Assembly: GCA_002224055.1 (NCBI GenBank)
Contig: AZLU01000094.1
Span: 1 to 27,759 of the forward strand
Direction of reading: 5' to 3'
Origin: Pezizomycotina sp. ARF18
Taxonomy: Eukaryota; Ascomycota
Length of the DNA stretch: 27,759 nucleotides
Both the position numbers and the translations under genes were made by a program. The notes beneath the pieces were generated by a model, which saw nothing but the letters and a program-made list of their open reading frames with translations, was not told where the DNA came from and did not search any database. Shown here in pieces: positions 1 to 13,000 of the stretch (its first letter is position 1; each line of letters begins with the position of its first letter).

Positions 1-1850
1 TAACATAACATAAAATAAAATAAATAAAAATAAATATAATGCGATTTTTTTTTTCTAAAAATCAAGGCAAGAAATGGACACTTTCATTCATTATCACATC
101 GTCGCATCATGATGGCTTCAGCGTCGCCTAACATGGGCGACTCTCGTGGCTCTTCGTTTCTCATTGAATGCTCGGAAAAATACTCCTTAGTTGTCTCTAT
201 CAAAGCTAACGTTCTAATTTCTCACAAAAAAGGGATGACATATGCTGTCAATAGACAGCTCACGATCCACATACAGTTAAGTAGATAGTTTCGTCAAACA
301 TTAGAACACCTCTTATAAAGTATAGATCACACACCAAAAAAAATAAGGGGGTTTGCTAGCACCAGGGAAAAAAAAAAAAAATTTTTTCTGAACAAAACTG
401 CCTACTGACGGAAAAAATAAAATTCGCACCCTAGGGAAAAAAACAAAAAAAGGGAAACGCCGCCGAAAGCAAAGGGCAAGTGATGCAGAGTACCGTGTAC
501 ATAATCCACGGGATCGGTTTTGTGTGTTTGCCTGCCTTCGGAGCTCCCAGAGCTTCCATGGGATTTTCCTATCCGAGGAGGCTAGAAGATACATATATGC
601 TTCTTTTCCATCCTACCATCTCATGCGTTAGTTTAGCGGTTTTTCTTTTTTAAGCTGTGCGTGTGTGCTTCGCCTCAGCTCGGTTGGTGCATACCCAAAA
701 AAAAAGGTAGGCTTTTGGCTGCTTGCAAACCAAAGTTCCAAGTTCCATTTACCGACTTTCCCCAGGCGAGCGAGAGCTACCCTAAGAAGCTGCCCTTTTT
801 TTTTTCTCCCGTTTGAGTGCGTGTGTGATGTGTTAGCATAGGTGCAACTTACAAGTGTGCTAACGTGCGTAATACAGTCATAGGTACTTTGTACATGTAG
901 CAATATGCAAGTGGCTCCCTCCTTTTGCCTCACAAAAATTCTTACGGTAATTATTCCTCGTTCAACGGAGAAGCGACAGATTGATCGACCTGGCTGCTGA
1001 AAAGAAGAGAGTAGACACGCGCGCGCCGTCCCCAGTTGTCTACTAGTACGTAACCGGCCTGCTGTCTGTATACTCTCCGCAACTAATCCAGGGCCACACC
1101 ACGCCTTTTCACATGGACAGGCGAACTTTTAAGTCAGTCAACGTTAAAGCTTCTTTTCCTTATGATTTCGCCCTACAGCATCCAAAAAAAAAAAAAAAAA
1201 AAAGAAAGAAAGAAAGAAAGAAAGAAGCTAGACTTTTCACAATAATGATTGACGTGGATCCGGCGTTTCCTTTTTTAAACCTCGTGATGTTCGTGTTGGC
1301 AAGAAAAGAAAGGAAAAGAATGAAAAAAAAAAAATATTTATAAGCAGTGATACTTGACTACTACTACTATTCCTCACCCCCTTCATATCTATAAAGAAGA
1401 AGAGGAACCTACCTGAATTGAAGGCAGGGAAAGCAGAAACGAACACACAGCCGAAAAAAAAGAAAAAGAAAAAGTCGACTAAACAATAAGAAAGAAATTT
1501 TTCACGAACATAAAAAACCTCTCCTGCCTTGATAGCCAATACCTTCGATATTTCTCACCCACACCTTTCAGGGAATATAAAAATTATTTCCACTAGAAAG
1601 GAACGAAGTGCTCTTTTGCCCCGTCCAATAACTTTCTGAGGATAGAACTTTGGTCTGGTTAGTTCTGGACATCCCTCTCGCTCTTCTCTTTACAACCAAA
1701 AAGAAAAAAAAAAAAAAGAAAAAGAAAAAAGAAAAAAGAAATAATAATTAATACCTTGCTCATTTTACTTGCAAAAGAGTCATCTCGACCTCTCGCCCAC
1801 TCACAGCTCTTCATCCGCCCATCTATAAAGAACCTCTCACCCCGACCACC
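1..1850. other. Gene-free A/T-rich spacer
   Basis: I see no supportable gene here. Short open frames exist on both strands, but they consist of translated homopolymers (Lys or Phe runs) and carry no recognisable motif. An A20 run followed by GAAA repeats lies at about 1183-1226, and A/G-rich stretches lie at 1300-1335 and 1700-1745. Confidence 0.6.
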
Positions 1851-2492
1851 CCCTCCCCACCCTTCTCCTCTTACCTCTCTTTTTATAAAAATTTCTTATA
1901 TTTTATTTCACTTTTTTTTTTTTTTTTTTTAATTTTTTTTCTTTTATTTTTTTTCCCCTTTCCTTCTCTCCTCCCGCCTCCTTTACCAACCGACCCTCCC
2001 ACCGGTTTTCTTAACGATTTCCTACCAAACCTCCTCTCTACGACAATAAAGAACTCACGCTATTCCTCTACCTCCTCCTCCATCTCGAACACGCTTCCTT
2101 TCTTTTCTTTTTTCTCTCTCAATTATATTTATTATATTAACCTTCCAGAAGTTTATTAATCTCATTTCTCAGTTTCTATCGTGTTTCAAATCTCATCATT
2201 TGCGTTTGTGTAATTTTACGTTTTTTTTTTTTTTTTTTTTTTCCAAATTAACGATCTTCCGGGAAGACCATTTATCTTTTTTTTGATATATATACATTTC
2301 CTTTTCGCATCTTTGTATGACTTTGGACATTCATCTTAGCATATAACCTCAAGAAACCCTCCCCCCTCCTGACCTGCTTGAACATAGCTCCTTCCCTTAA
2401 CGAGCCTCAGACAAGCATTTTCGACCTTTTTTCCTTTTCCACCTTCACTCAGCTGTATAGAGCTTCACACTTCCCTCACCACACGATCCAAA
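1851..2492 (+). promoter_or_regulatory. Pyrimidine-rich promoter/5' leader
   Basis: This stretch is overwhelmingly C and T on the + strand and includes T runs at 1912-1930 and 2221-2242. A TATA-like TTTTATAAAA lies near 1881. Long CT tracts just upstream of start codons are common in filamentous fungal promoters and 5' leaders. It leads into the candidate ATG at 2493, which has the favourable context CCAAAATGCC. That it is a promoter is inferred from position and composition only. Confidence 0.45.
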
Positions 2493-3636
2493 ATGCCTGC
2501 CATTCTCCTCCCCCTCACTGCTGCCCCATTCGCTCCCCGGGCCCTCCTACCGTGGTCCTGGACACGACCGTCAACCCGTGGTTAACACAGACCTCAAGCG
2601 CGTCAACCGCCTCAAGCGACCACTCAACAGTGTCCCTCAGCACACGAATGCCTCACAGAACTTCTCTCCGGCCCATCAGCACTCTGGAATCTCTGCAGCA
2701 TCCTGGTACCTCGCGCTCCAGAATCCGAAATCCAGGTCATTCGAACCCCTCTCCGATGCTCTTTCCCGATTTCAATTTATCCACATCCAAGCCTACGTCG
2801 TATCGATTGATATGGTAATGTCGAACGAAATTGCCTACAAGCTAACACCAGAGACGATCTCCAGCCTGGTGGAATACCACAAGGACATTTACATGATCGA
2901 CCAAGCCGACGCTACGTGGCAGTGGACGAGAAGGACGCTGCGGTCAAGACGATGCACGAGGAATTCGTGCAGGCGGTCAACAAGTATGTCTTCCGCACGG
3001 ACAAGGTTGCCCTTGAGGGCATCGAAGATGATGGCTCGGCGAGTTGCTCTGCGGGCAGAGCGAAGAGGTCAGGAATGGCATCATGGGACTCTTCCTTCCG
3101 CTCCTCCCTCCGCCCCCGCGGATTGTGGAAGTCAGGGCTCCTGCTACTCCTACCATTCCTTCTCTCCAGCCACGGCCAACTGGTGGGCGCCGACTCCTCC
3201 GATCAACTCCCAGATTGCCCTCAACCGCCCGTTCTCCCGTCGAACGCTCCGGCGATGACCTCCTCGCCAAGCCCCGTTCCAGTGAACGTGACCGCTGCTG
3301 GTCTCCCAGCACGTGGTCCCTGGTCGATCTTCAGGATGATTTCCAGGACGAGAGCGACTTGACGCCGTCACGACGGCCGCACACACGGCTGCCCTGTCGG
3401 CGTCGGCTTCCTGGTGGAGCGCACCATCACCGAATCACCTCCAGCCTATCCCGCACCTCTCTATGGGGTGCGGTACAACCATAGGCTTCGGTGGTTTTGG
3501 ATGGAAACGCAGAGGTTCGCTGATTTCGCCACTACGGGGATGTGACTACATTCCGCCCCCCGAACCCAACCACTGGAGGAAAGGCACCTCAACGTTCAGA
3601 GAAAACGTGGTGCGTGGACTCTTTCGAATCAGATGA
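2493..3636 (+). CDS. Frameshifted protein, weakly BAG-domain-like
   Basis: This GC-richer block (about 2490-3640) carries coding-like sequence in all three + frames, so the gene is broken or contains indels. I start it at the ATG at 2493 because of its A-rich context after the CT-rich leader; the end is uncertain, and 3636 is the last plausible stop. The most protein-like part runs from about 2820 to 3060. It reads NEIAYKLTPETISSLVEYHK in one frame, then changes frame near 2915 and continues with MHEEFVQAVNKYVFRTDKV, LEGIEDDG and an Arg-rich RRVALRAERR. The pattern of a helix with TDKV, then GI-x-DG, then an Arg-rich helix resembles the end of fungal BAG domains, which bind Hsp70 as nucleotide-exchange factors. 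I am not confident of this. The part from 3060 on is Pro/Ser/Arg-rich and low in information. An unrelated hypothetical protein is the main alternative. Confidence 0.4.
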
Positions 3637-5076
3637 GGAAAACGAGGGTGATTTAAACAATCACAGAAAGCGTCGAAGTTTCAATAAGGTCATCTGGGCT
3701 AAAGGTATTCAATAAGATGAGGGGTTTATTTCATTCGGTATCCTTGGATTTTTCTTAAAAGGTCGTAAGGAAAGGAAAGAGAGGTTGAGTATCCGAACGC
3801 AACAAATCTGTCTGGTACAGTTTTCTTGCCATTTGATCTCTTTGAGCCTTTTTTAACCTTCTTTTTACTTCCCTTTTCGTTTCTTTCAAGCTTATCTTAA
3901 TGGAATCTCTATTCCCTCGTCTAACCTGTTACGCTTTGATGCACATGAATCAAGTCACACTTTCTTTGTATCAATACTGTATTTTTCTTTTACTTTCCTT
4001 TTATGTCTCGGTCTGTTATTTTGTTCCGTCTTTTTAGCGATTGTTTTTCTAGCGAGCGAGTTCTTTGAGTTTTAGCGAGTTTTAGCGTGCATTTTGATAT
4101 TTCCCCCTCCGTTTTTTCTCATCAATATTTTTTCTTTCTCTTGTTTTTTCTCACGTCTCCAAATGCATTTTCATGGGATCTCGGTGTTTTTGTAATTCAT
4201 TGTTAGCAAGCGAGCGATTTCTATATATTTTTTCATGTTTCTTCCCTCTCATGTGCTTTTCCGTTTTTTCCTTTTTTTTTTTTCGGGCCGGTTCTTCCTC
4301 ACTCTACGTGCGACTTCATCATTTCATATATAAACCTTCCCTTCGACTTTGCCCGGCTGCCTGAGTAGTGGGGAATTCCTTTGTTTGTTATGAATTCTCG
4401 AGAGTTACAAAGTCAACATGGACACCGTCAAGAAAAAAAAAAAAAAAAAAAAAGCGGATTGGTATTATCACACGACAAGAAACTCGAATTCGCTCAATTC
4501 GCCAGCACTATCTCGATAATAGGAAATCTGTTTTTCTTTTTCTGTCATCGGATCGCCTTCGATACCTATACCAACCACCAAAAGAGAAAAACCAAGAGAA
4601 AAAAATTCTATAAACCCACTCAAGAAAAAGCTAACTTAAAAAAAATATCACCACACAAATGTAAGAGGGAATACAAAAAGAAAACCTTCAAACACAAAAA
4701 GGGCTCTCGCTTTTTCAACTGGCTTGGAAAAGTGAGGCGGGGCATTTTACATATCGACAACTATAAAAAATTTCAAAAAAATTAATAATTAAAAAATTTT
4801 TCAAACTGTATATAGTATTGAGAGCATGGTTACTCCATTCTGCTCTTGCTCTTTTCTCCTTGTAGTAGCATCAAACTTTGCTCTTATGACGAGGTGATGG
4901 GAAAATGAATATATGGGTAATTATGCCACAAGTAAAGCCTGAGTTTTTCCATGTGTAGAATGCATCGCGATGACTATTAGCTTGTGATTGCTTTCCTTTG
5001 AAAATGTTCCACGTAAGTATATCTGAAGATACTCTCGAGAGACTCATTTCCAGGCATTTATCCCACTCTATCTCAC

Positions 5077-5120
<44 letters not shown>

Positions 5121-5952
5121 TATGGTGCTCATTGGCCGTTGGGGCTTTGTATATCAGTAAATACCTTTAAAAAAAAAGAAAAGAAAAGAAAAAAGGGAAA
5201 AAAAGTCAATATGACGATTTCATGACAAAAGTTCATCCTGCCACTTCACCCAAACGGATCCAAGTTCCCCTCTCCAGCAGACTATTTCGAGCGACTTTCT
5301 CACAAAGAAAAACACAAAGAGCGAAGATCCACTTGCTTTCTGTCAGGTAAAGCAATAGACGCATATAGATAAAAATTCAAAATAACAGTCACTTTTTACT
5401 TGTTATCTAATTTATCCATTTAGTTATTATTATTATTTTCTTACTCTTGTTTCATTTTCGGCTTTTTATTTTACGTGGCCGATGATATATAGATGCATGT
5501 ACGGACGTCGGGGTGGGTTGATTATTATTCCCGCTGTCGCTTTTTTTAATATCCATCAAAAGCACTCCGCGCGGATCCGATGTTCCGAAACCTGTTATCC
5601 TCCCCAATGTCAGTTGAACATTCGATTTTTCTGCAAGGGCAAAACTGTTTCATTAACCTCTTCAACCCCGCCTTTTTCCTTATTCATTTTTCTCTTCTTT
5701 CTGTCTTTCTACTTACTTATTTCCTTGCTTAATTCATGAAGGAAAATACGGTTTCGTCGTAATTTGTTCTCGCGTGTCTCTTGCCTCGGTAAAACTAGCT
5801 ACGTCACTGCACAAAGGGAAGACATTCACCAAAAAAAGTTAGGCTACGAGCTCGCTCGCTACTTTGTCTTCTCGTTCCATCTTTCTGTCTCTCCCTCTCT
5901 CACACATCAGGAAAAAAAAAAAAAGTAAAAAGGTATAAACAACATAATAACG
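3637..5952. other. Spacer between two + strand genes
   Basis: This is A/T-rich DNA with no supportable gene. The 3' side of the first gene (3640-4350) is T-rich, as in a fungal 3' UTR or terminator region. An A21 run lies at 4433-4453. The Lys-rich open frames around it are products of the A tracts. A Cys-containing 85-codon frame at 5482-5739 begins with ATG but shows no family motif and ends in Phe/Leu low complexity. A T20/A24 homopolymer palindrome lies at 5077-5120. The last 100 bases are CT-rich and lead into the next gene. Confidence 0.6.
5077..5120. repeat. T20A24 homopolymer inverted repeat
   Basis: Twenty T are followed directly by 24 A, giving a perfect 40-base palindrome. It could extrude as a hairpin and is a hard template for sequencing. 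The run lengths are probably not reliable in this assembly. Confidence 0.85.
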
Positions 5953-8326
5953 ATGGCCGCCTTACATTCGGCCTTGGCCTCGCTTGCGCCGCTTCGGTTC
6001 GAGGAGCTACCGACGGGCGAACAAAGCTCGCGGAGTTCATACGGAAGGCCTTCGAGGCCGCCGCGCTGGCCGTCGATACCGTGCCCCCTCCCCGCCTCCC
6101 CCGCCTTCGGCACTCCTTACGCCTGCTTCGGCAGCGGCGCGGTCCCGCTCGAATACCGCAAGCTCGCATCCTCGTCCACGCCGTCGCTGGTGAGGACCAG
6201 CCCCGCACGCTCTGCGCCCCCACACCCGGAACGGCAGCGTTGCAGAAGGAGTGGAAGGAAGTGAAAGTGAACGCCGGCCGCACAACATTAAAGTGTTCAA
6301 GCTCAGTTCTCAGGATGGGAATGGGGCGTGGTTCGCTCGACGGAGCGTACACGAGGGATCGGGTTCCGTAAATTTCGGAGGGGCCTGCGGAGGGAATTCG
6401 AGGAGAGCTTGAACCTCGGAGAGGAACAATCTTCCGGAGGTAGTAGTAGCAGTGGTGTCAAACCAGGTGTCAGGGGATCAGGTGCGAAAAGAGGATAGAA
6501 AGGAGAGTCGCCAAAGGCGTTGGTTGCTTGGATATCAACCTCCTATCCGCGCAGTTCCCCGCCGTAAGCGCTCGGGAGTTTGTGGAAGTTTGCATTTCGA
6601 GCGCTGGAGCTCACCGTTCTCCCCGGCCCGGAGAGGAAGCCTACCGCGCTCCGCAAAGTCCCGCGAGTTTACCCTTCTCTCTCGTCCGATACCTGACCAC
6701 CCTGAAGCTCAGCCTCGCGATGGTTCGTTCGCGGTAAGTACGAGTCTGTCGAGTACATCCGCGAAATCCCGCCGAGCATCGTCAAGTCGCGCTCCAGCGC
6801 AAGTTTGCCCGGTTATACGCGCAAGGAATTGAACGAAAAGTCTTCCGGCCCGACGAGGCAGCGGTCCCACACCACCGGCGTGATGCCCAGTAACATTTCG
6901 ATGATGGCCGCTGCCGCAAAAAGAGAGCTGCAGTGTCATCTTCGAAGACGGATCTAAGCCCGGTGTGACGATGATGCGGTGGTGACGATGATGGCGGTGG
7001 CGCTAGTTCCGGAATGGCAAGCCGTCTCAGCACGATACTGTCAAAGAAGAGAGAGGGAAGGATGACTACGATGATAATTATGATAACGACGATAACGATG
7101 ACGACTACGAAGGTGAAGACCCGACGGTGAGCATCCAGTCGAATGGATCATGATCACCAGAAGCGACCCGGGAGGGAGCGTCCTAGGTTTATGGTCGAGC
7201 GGGACACCAGGATCGATCGTCAGCGATGCGGAAAAGTTTCTCAATTGGGCAGTCGAGAAGGAACATCACGACGAGGCTTCGGACGACGAGCTACACCACG
7301 ACGACGGGAACGACGAAGATCGTTCTAACTCTCACATTATCATCAACGATGGCAGCGGCGAGGTTCCCGATACGGCAGATTCAGCGGATACCGCTTCAAA
7401 TTACGCACCGTCGCGGAAAGCAAATAGCACAAAACAGGCAAGCTCCCAGGCCGGGTCAAGCGAGGGCGATGACGATGACGACAAGGACGACGACGATGGA
7501 GACGATACGTCTGTGCTTTCATTCCAGACGGCTTCCAGCGGTGAATCCCACGAGTGTGCTGACGATGACTCGACGGTATCGTCAGCTAATACCGCCTCGA
7601 CGCGCACGGGATCCATGTCCTCTCCGCCAGGTAGACTGTCCACGCACGACCGCACGAACAGCATGACGTCTCTGACCTAAGCCTTCAGCGTCTAGCCACT
7701 GAGAAGATCGCCAAGCAGAGGACCAAGGATCTGGAGAAACAGAAGAAACTGAAAGAGAAGCAGGAGAAAGAAATGGCAAAGGAAAAAGAAAGGCAGAAGA
7801 AGCTCGAAGAAAAGCAAGCGTGAAGCTCTCAGGCGGCAGGAGAAATTCCTCAAGGAGCAGCAGAAAGCGGAAGAGAAGATGCGCCGCGAAACCGAAAAGC
7901 TTAACGAGCGCCAACGCAGGATCGAGCTGAAAGATGCAGAGATTAGGTGGTCCGCCGAGCGCGACGAACTCAAGAGGGGGATCAATAACCTGACGATGGA
8001 GAAGGAGATTATGGTCCACGAGATCGAACGGGTCTCGAAGGAAAGCGGCGAGCAAAAAGCGGAAAGGAGAAGCTGGTTAAGGAAATGGCGGAGCTGAAAA
8101 CGGAAAGGGACCAGTTAATTCAGGAGAATGAACGGCTTAAGAAGGAGGTCGAGATCCTAAAGGTTACGGCGGCGAATAGGAGTAGGGAAGGCAACGTAGT
8201 ATTGGCAATGACGTTCAGGACCAGGTCGCCGCGGGCGCTACCCCGACGCCTCCGGGAAGTAGGAATGGGTCTAAGGAACATCAGCGGGCCGTTGCACGAA
8301 GAACGCATGTGGAAGGGCATAAGTAA
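5953..8326 (+). CDS. DUF3074 (START-like) protein with coiled-coil tail
   Basis: The protein is a fungal DUF3074 START-like domain followed by an acidic linker and a long coiled coil. Domain landmarks occur in the expected order: N-terminus MAALHSALASLAPLRFEELP; then KLAEFIRKAFEAAALAVDTV (about 6020); GNGAWFARRSVHEG (about 6311-6352); LDINLLSAQFP (about 6530); HPEAQPRDGSFA (about 6700); KYESVEYIREIP (about 6736); HPVEWIMITRSDPGGS (about 7132-7179); PRFMVERG; and SIVSDAEKFLNW. These are hallmarks of the family, whose START-like fold is expected to hold a hydrophobic ligand; the ligand is unknown. The linker (7240-7680) is rich in Asp and Ser, and 7683-8160 is a Glu/Lys/Arg heptad coiled coil. 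The start ATG follows a CT-rich leader. The reading frame changes at least 12 times, mostly as if single bases were missing, so I read an intact gene with sequence errors. The stop is taken at 8324-8326. Confidence 0.85.
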
Positions 8327-10017
8327 GACCTAAGAGAGTTGGGGGAAAGGACAACGCTGGCTGCTACAAGGTGACTTATATCATATTTCTATAGCCTTCT
8401 GAAACTGTGATACCATCGATTGTTATTTCTTTGCTTTACATTTGGTATTGTTTTATTCTCTCTCTAGCTTTTTCTTCTTTTTTCTTTTTTTTCTTTTTCG
8501 TAAAGCGCATAGCGGTGTTTGCGTTTTGACAGGACTCTTGGTTTCTTGATCACAAGCGTGTTTTCATATTCAGTTTAACTTGAATCTCTTTTTAATCTAT
8601 ACTTGGAGTTCCATTCGGTTCAGTTCCGAATATATCTTTACATACTTAAGTATATATATTTGGTCTCTCTGTTCTTCCATTTTTTTTCTTTTAATCCAGA
8701 TTTACTCATGTTCTAGCCACATGGAATCGACTGAAGATTGCTTGCTCTCAGCATAAAGAAGTACGTTATTATACTTTGTAGATTGTATATGTATGACAAT
8801 TTGACATTGGTTTCAGTACAGTCTTCCTAACTTGACAACTAAAAGATTAATCCACAATTAAACACTAATATTACTAGTAGAATCCGAATATATTGGAAAA
8901 AAAAAAGGGGGGGGCTTTTTGGAACCGTTATTCTATCTATTATCAGCCTTACAGGCCACCAAAAACGATAACCCTCATGGCTCTGGAAGTTTATTAAAGA
9001 TATTTAAATAAATAAGATATATACATATCAGAGTGTGAGCTGCCTTATTGAGTGAGGTACTACTCCTACTACCCGCCTATCTAGAATAAGCATTATCTCA
9101 CGTTGCACAAAGTTTTTCAGGTTTCTTTGTGGAACATATTTGTGCCACCAGATTAGATTTGTAAAAAACAATATGTACTTGGATATTAAGCTTCCCGTAA
9201 TCTATTTATAAACTCAGAATATATATAAGTATACTCCCGCATTCGTCTTTAGATTCCCGAACTTTGTGCTGTTTAATTTTATTTTATTAGACTTTTTTTT
9301 AACATCTTTTTTCAATATAATTTATCAAATCCGAGAGTTCTTCAATGGCATATGGCAAGAAGAGAGAATAGGATTTGTGGCAGGATGAGATCGATATTTT
9401 TCGAGAAAGGGAGGAGAATTCGTTGTTCATTTATGGGAGCGTGTCGTCTGTATTGGGTCAACTACGAGGCCGGCAGCAATGGTCGTTGTTGAGAATTGGT
9501 GCGAAGAACAAGTATATTTTGATAACGCTACGCCATGATTCAATGATTGATTTTGTCGCACTGATCGAAGATATTCACAAGAAGAAGAAGTAGGAGAAGA
9601 AAGTAGAATACTATGAAAAAGTAGAAAACAAATTACACATAGTAGTAAATATCAAAAGGGAAAATGGTCGACTGAAAGGAAAATATATTCCTCAGAGTGT
9701 GGCTGAACAATTATATATATAACTTATGCATCATCATACAATGGAGGGAAAGAAAATACAATGAAGGGTAATTTGGACCGCTAAACAGACAATAGTTAAT
9801 GAACGTGCATGGATCAGAGCAGGTCGGTCTAACAAGTAATCCTGAAAGAGAAGGTAAGTGGAGAGCGCTAAAAGGTAGACAAAGAGAAACAGACAGGATG
9901 CAATGGCTATGATATCAGGAAGCCGGTGATAGGTAATAAGAACGAACAACTTCTACAGAAAGATAAGGAGCGGGAGAAAAGAAGAAGAAAGAAGAAGGAC
10001 GAAGAAAAAGACAGAGG
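8327..10017. other. Convergent intergenic region
   Basis: This region separates the 3' ends of two converging genes. It is A/T-rich, with T-rich stretches at 8460-8500 on the side of the + gene. On the far side, + strand A/G-rich sequence (9590-10010) is the complement of a T/C-rich 3' region for the - gene. A short open frame at 9375-9593 lacks an ATG start and has no recognisable motif. No gene is supported. Confidence 0.6.
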
Positions 10018-13000
10018 TTATGCTGCTGCTGCTGTGCCAGTGCGTGCGAGGAGGTTCGCTGCGTCTTCCCGAGTCATCGCGTTGACAACCATTTGCCGAA
10101 CTTGGCCGCCACTCTTCAACCTTACCAACCGCCAGGAACCTTCCACCCTTCATCTTCCCCGAATATGTAGAGAACGTTTTTACCTTCTGCGTCCCGGATA
10201 TTGGCCCGCAGAAGGTGTTGACCCTCGAACGTCTTATCGGCAAATTCGAGCGGCTTTGGGAAAGAAGGCAGGAAGAGCGACAGGTCTCGGCAAGTTCTTC
10301 CAGTATTTTATCCTGTTCGGCAGCACTGGGGGCTGAGGACGATGAGAACAGTTGACGCATAGTGGACGTCTTAACGTTCGATTTAGACGTGGCGTACTGC
10401 GGACAAAATGCCTCGATCAGTTTGATCGACCACGCCTTTTGGTCGAACTCTCGTTGCGGCGTCCGGTTGATCTCGTCATCTACGAATAGACCGGCCGTAG
10501 ATATATTGAGAGTGAGGCCATTGCTGTTACCATCTTTACGGCGACGAGGGACGCTTGGGCCTTCCCTCATGACCGTTATATATGTGCACCGCCTTGAGTA
10601 CGATCTTGTTCGGATCCGAGGTCGAGAATCTTTGCTGGGATCTGGCATGTGCGACTGTACGGACGTAGCCAGCGAGGAGGTGGCCGAATCGTTCCTACGA
10701 TGGCCACGATGGGCTGGAACCGGACGATCGTGTCTTCTCGGACATTGCGTCATGGTCGGAATCCACGACTGCAGCAGGAACCCGTTTCTTTGGCTTGTTA
10801 GGCGTGGGCGCGAAGATGGTTGAGATGAGGTTTCGTGGTCTTGGAAGGTAGATTTGGTAGGGGAGGATGTGCTTATGCTCTCCTTGCTTGTGGAGTGAGT
10901 ATGGCGATGGTGGTGCTTCTTGTGGTGACGCTTCGTTGGTGAACTCCTGCGGGACTTGGTGTCTGATGATCTGAATCCAGATCCGCGCTGAAGCGAACGT
11001 TTCGCCACCACCGAGGTCTTTGATAGGTGATGTTTGCGTAGGGCCGTCCAGGTTTCCTTTTGACAGGCTTGACCTCTTTTCGAGATCTTTCTTTTGCCAG
11101 TCCCGCTCGCTTTCACGTTTAGCGCTTTCGATCCTTTGCCTCTCACGTTCTTCCTCCTCTTCCTTCTCTTGCTGCTCTCGTTTCAACTTTTCCTCTGCGA
11201 TTTCACGATCTAATACTTCTTGGGCTAGACGCGCGCGCTCATTGTCCTTTCCAAAGCAGCCAGTATTGCTTGCCTAGATCTTTCTTCTCGCTCATTTTGC
11301 AGTCGGAGCCTCTCCGCCTCCTTTTCTTTCTGGATCTGCATTTCTAGCCTCTCTTGTTCCCTTTTTCTCTTTGTAGTTGTTCTTGCCTCAATTTCTCGGC
11401 TGCTTCGGCTTGTCTTAGCTGCTCGCGTAATCGCTCAGCTTCGAGCTGTTTCCTTAGACGTTCGTTCTCAAGCCGGAGTTTATGGCGCTCTTCCTCTTCA
11501 GTCCGGAGCTTTTCCAACCTAATTAGCTCGTCCTTGGCTTCTCTAGCAGCTTGATCTCTAGCCTTTTGAGCTTCGGCCAATCTAGCGAGCACAGAGAGAC
11601 GTAGAGCCTCTCGTTCAGCTGCAGCTTGACGCTCGGCTTTTCTTTCTCTTCCTTTTCTTTCTTCAACTGTCTCTCGCGCTCCTCCTCAACTCTCTTGCGT
11701 TCTTCCTCCAACCTCTTACGCTCCTCTTCCTCCTGACGCTCGAGCCGCGCCCTGGCCGCAAGCTCTCTTTCTTCAACTCCCTTTGCAATGGCTAGGCGTT
11801 CTCTCTCGGCTACCTCCCTCTGCCGGAGTTCCCGTGCTCGTTGCCTCTCAAACTCAGCCTTCTCTTTCTGCGAATCTCTTCCTTTTTGCGCGCATATTCT
11901 TCGTCCCTCTGTTTCTTTTCGGCAGCGAGTCTCTCCTTCTCTTGACGGATAGAATTTTCGAGCTTTCTATGCGCCTCCGCAAGCTCGGCCTCCTTTTTAG
12001 CCGCCTCGCTCCTGGCGTGGGATTCCCGAACCTCTTGCTCCTTAAGCTTTTCTGAAAGAACGTTGGACTGTTTTTGTAGGTCGTCGTGCGTTCTTTGGAG
12101 TTCAACCTCGATCTTTCTCCTTTTCTCTTCGTCGGCCTTGATACGCCTCGCCCATTCGGCTTCAGCTTGCAACCTCTCCTTTCTAAGCTGTTCTTCTAAA
12201 GCTCTCCTTGCTGCTTCTTCCGCCTTCATCCTCATTTTGAACGCTTCTTCATCTTGCGGGCGCGTTCCGCCAACTCCGCTTCTGTCTGTGCTCGTTTTTT
12301 CGCAGTCTTTCTTCTTCCGCCTGCAGCTTGAGCCTGAAAGCTTCTTCGTTCTTCCTGGCGCGTTTCGCTGCTTCCGCTGCCTCCGCTTCTGCCTTGGCCT
12401 TCTTCTTAGCAAGTTCAGCTTCCTCCGCTTCTGTCTTAGCTTTTTTCCTGGCCAATTCAGCTTCTTCAGCTTCTCGCTTTTTCCGAATCCGCTCCTCTTC
12501 CGCCTGTAGTTTGCGTTTGAACGCCTCCTCTTCCTCTTTGAACCGCGCTCCTTTCTGTTTCCTCCTGGCGACGTTTCTTGGCTTCGGCTTGCCGTTGGGC
12601 TTCTTCGGCCTGCCGGTGAATTTCCGCGGCCTGCCGTTTAGTTTCCTCTGCTCGCCGTTTCACTTCTTCCGCTTGGCGCTGGGCATCGAGCTGTCGCTTT
12701 AATTTTTCCCGCTCGTTCTTCAGCCTCTCCTTTTCCGCGGCCAGCGTCTGCTTCTCAGCGGCCAGCGTTTCTTCTTCCTGGGCGCGTTTGTATTCCTCCT
12801 CTGCGGCCGGAAATCTTCCTCGGCAGCAGTGGGCTGGGGATCATGCGGGCGACTCTGAGTGTTCCCTTTGGTCGACCTCGAGGATTTCGATGAAGAAGAC
12901 GAGGAGGATGAGCGATCGCCTGCCGGGGGCCGGCCGTTAGCCGTATTGTTACGTGTACCGCCGGCGCTCTTATGACCCGCAGTGCCGTTAGCACTCCCGC

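Noticed and set aside
4368-4785. Lys-rich open frames around the A21 run
   Set aside because: They are translations of A-rich DNA, with no domain and no support from composition or neighbours.
5482-5739. 85-codon ATG frame with several Cys residues
   Set aside because: It has no recognised family, ends in Phe/Leu low complexity, and sits in A/T-rich spacer.
5953-8326. Programmed ribosomal frameshifting as the cause of the frame changes
   Set aside because: The breaks share no common slippery motif that I can see, number a dozen in one gene, and occur in every gene.
9375-9593. 72-codon open frame in the convergent spacer
   Set aside because: It begins with TTG rather than ATG and shows no motif.
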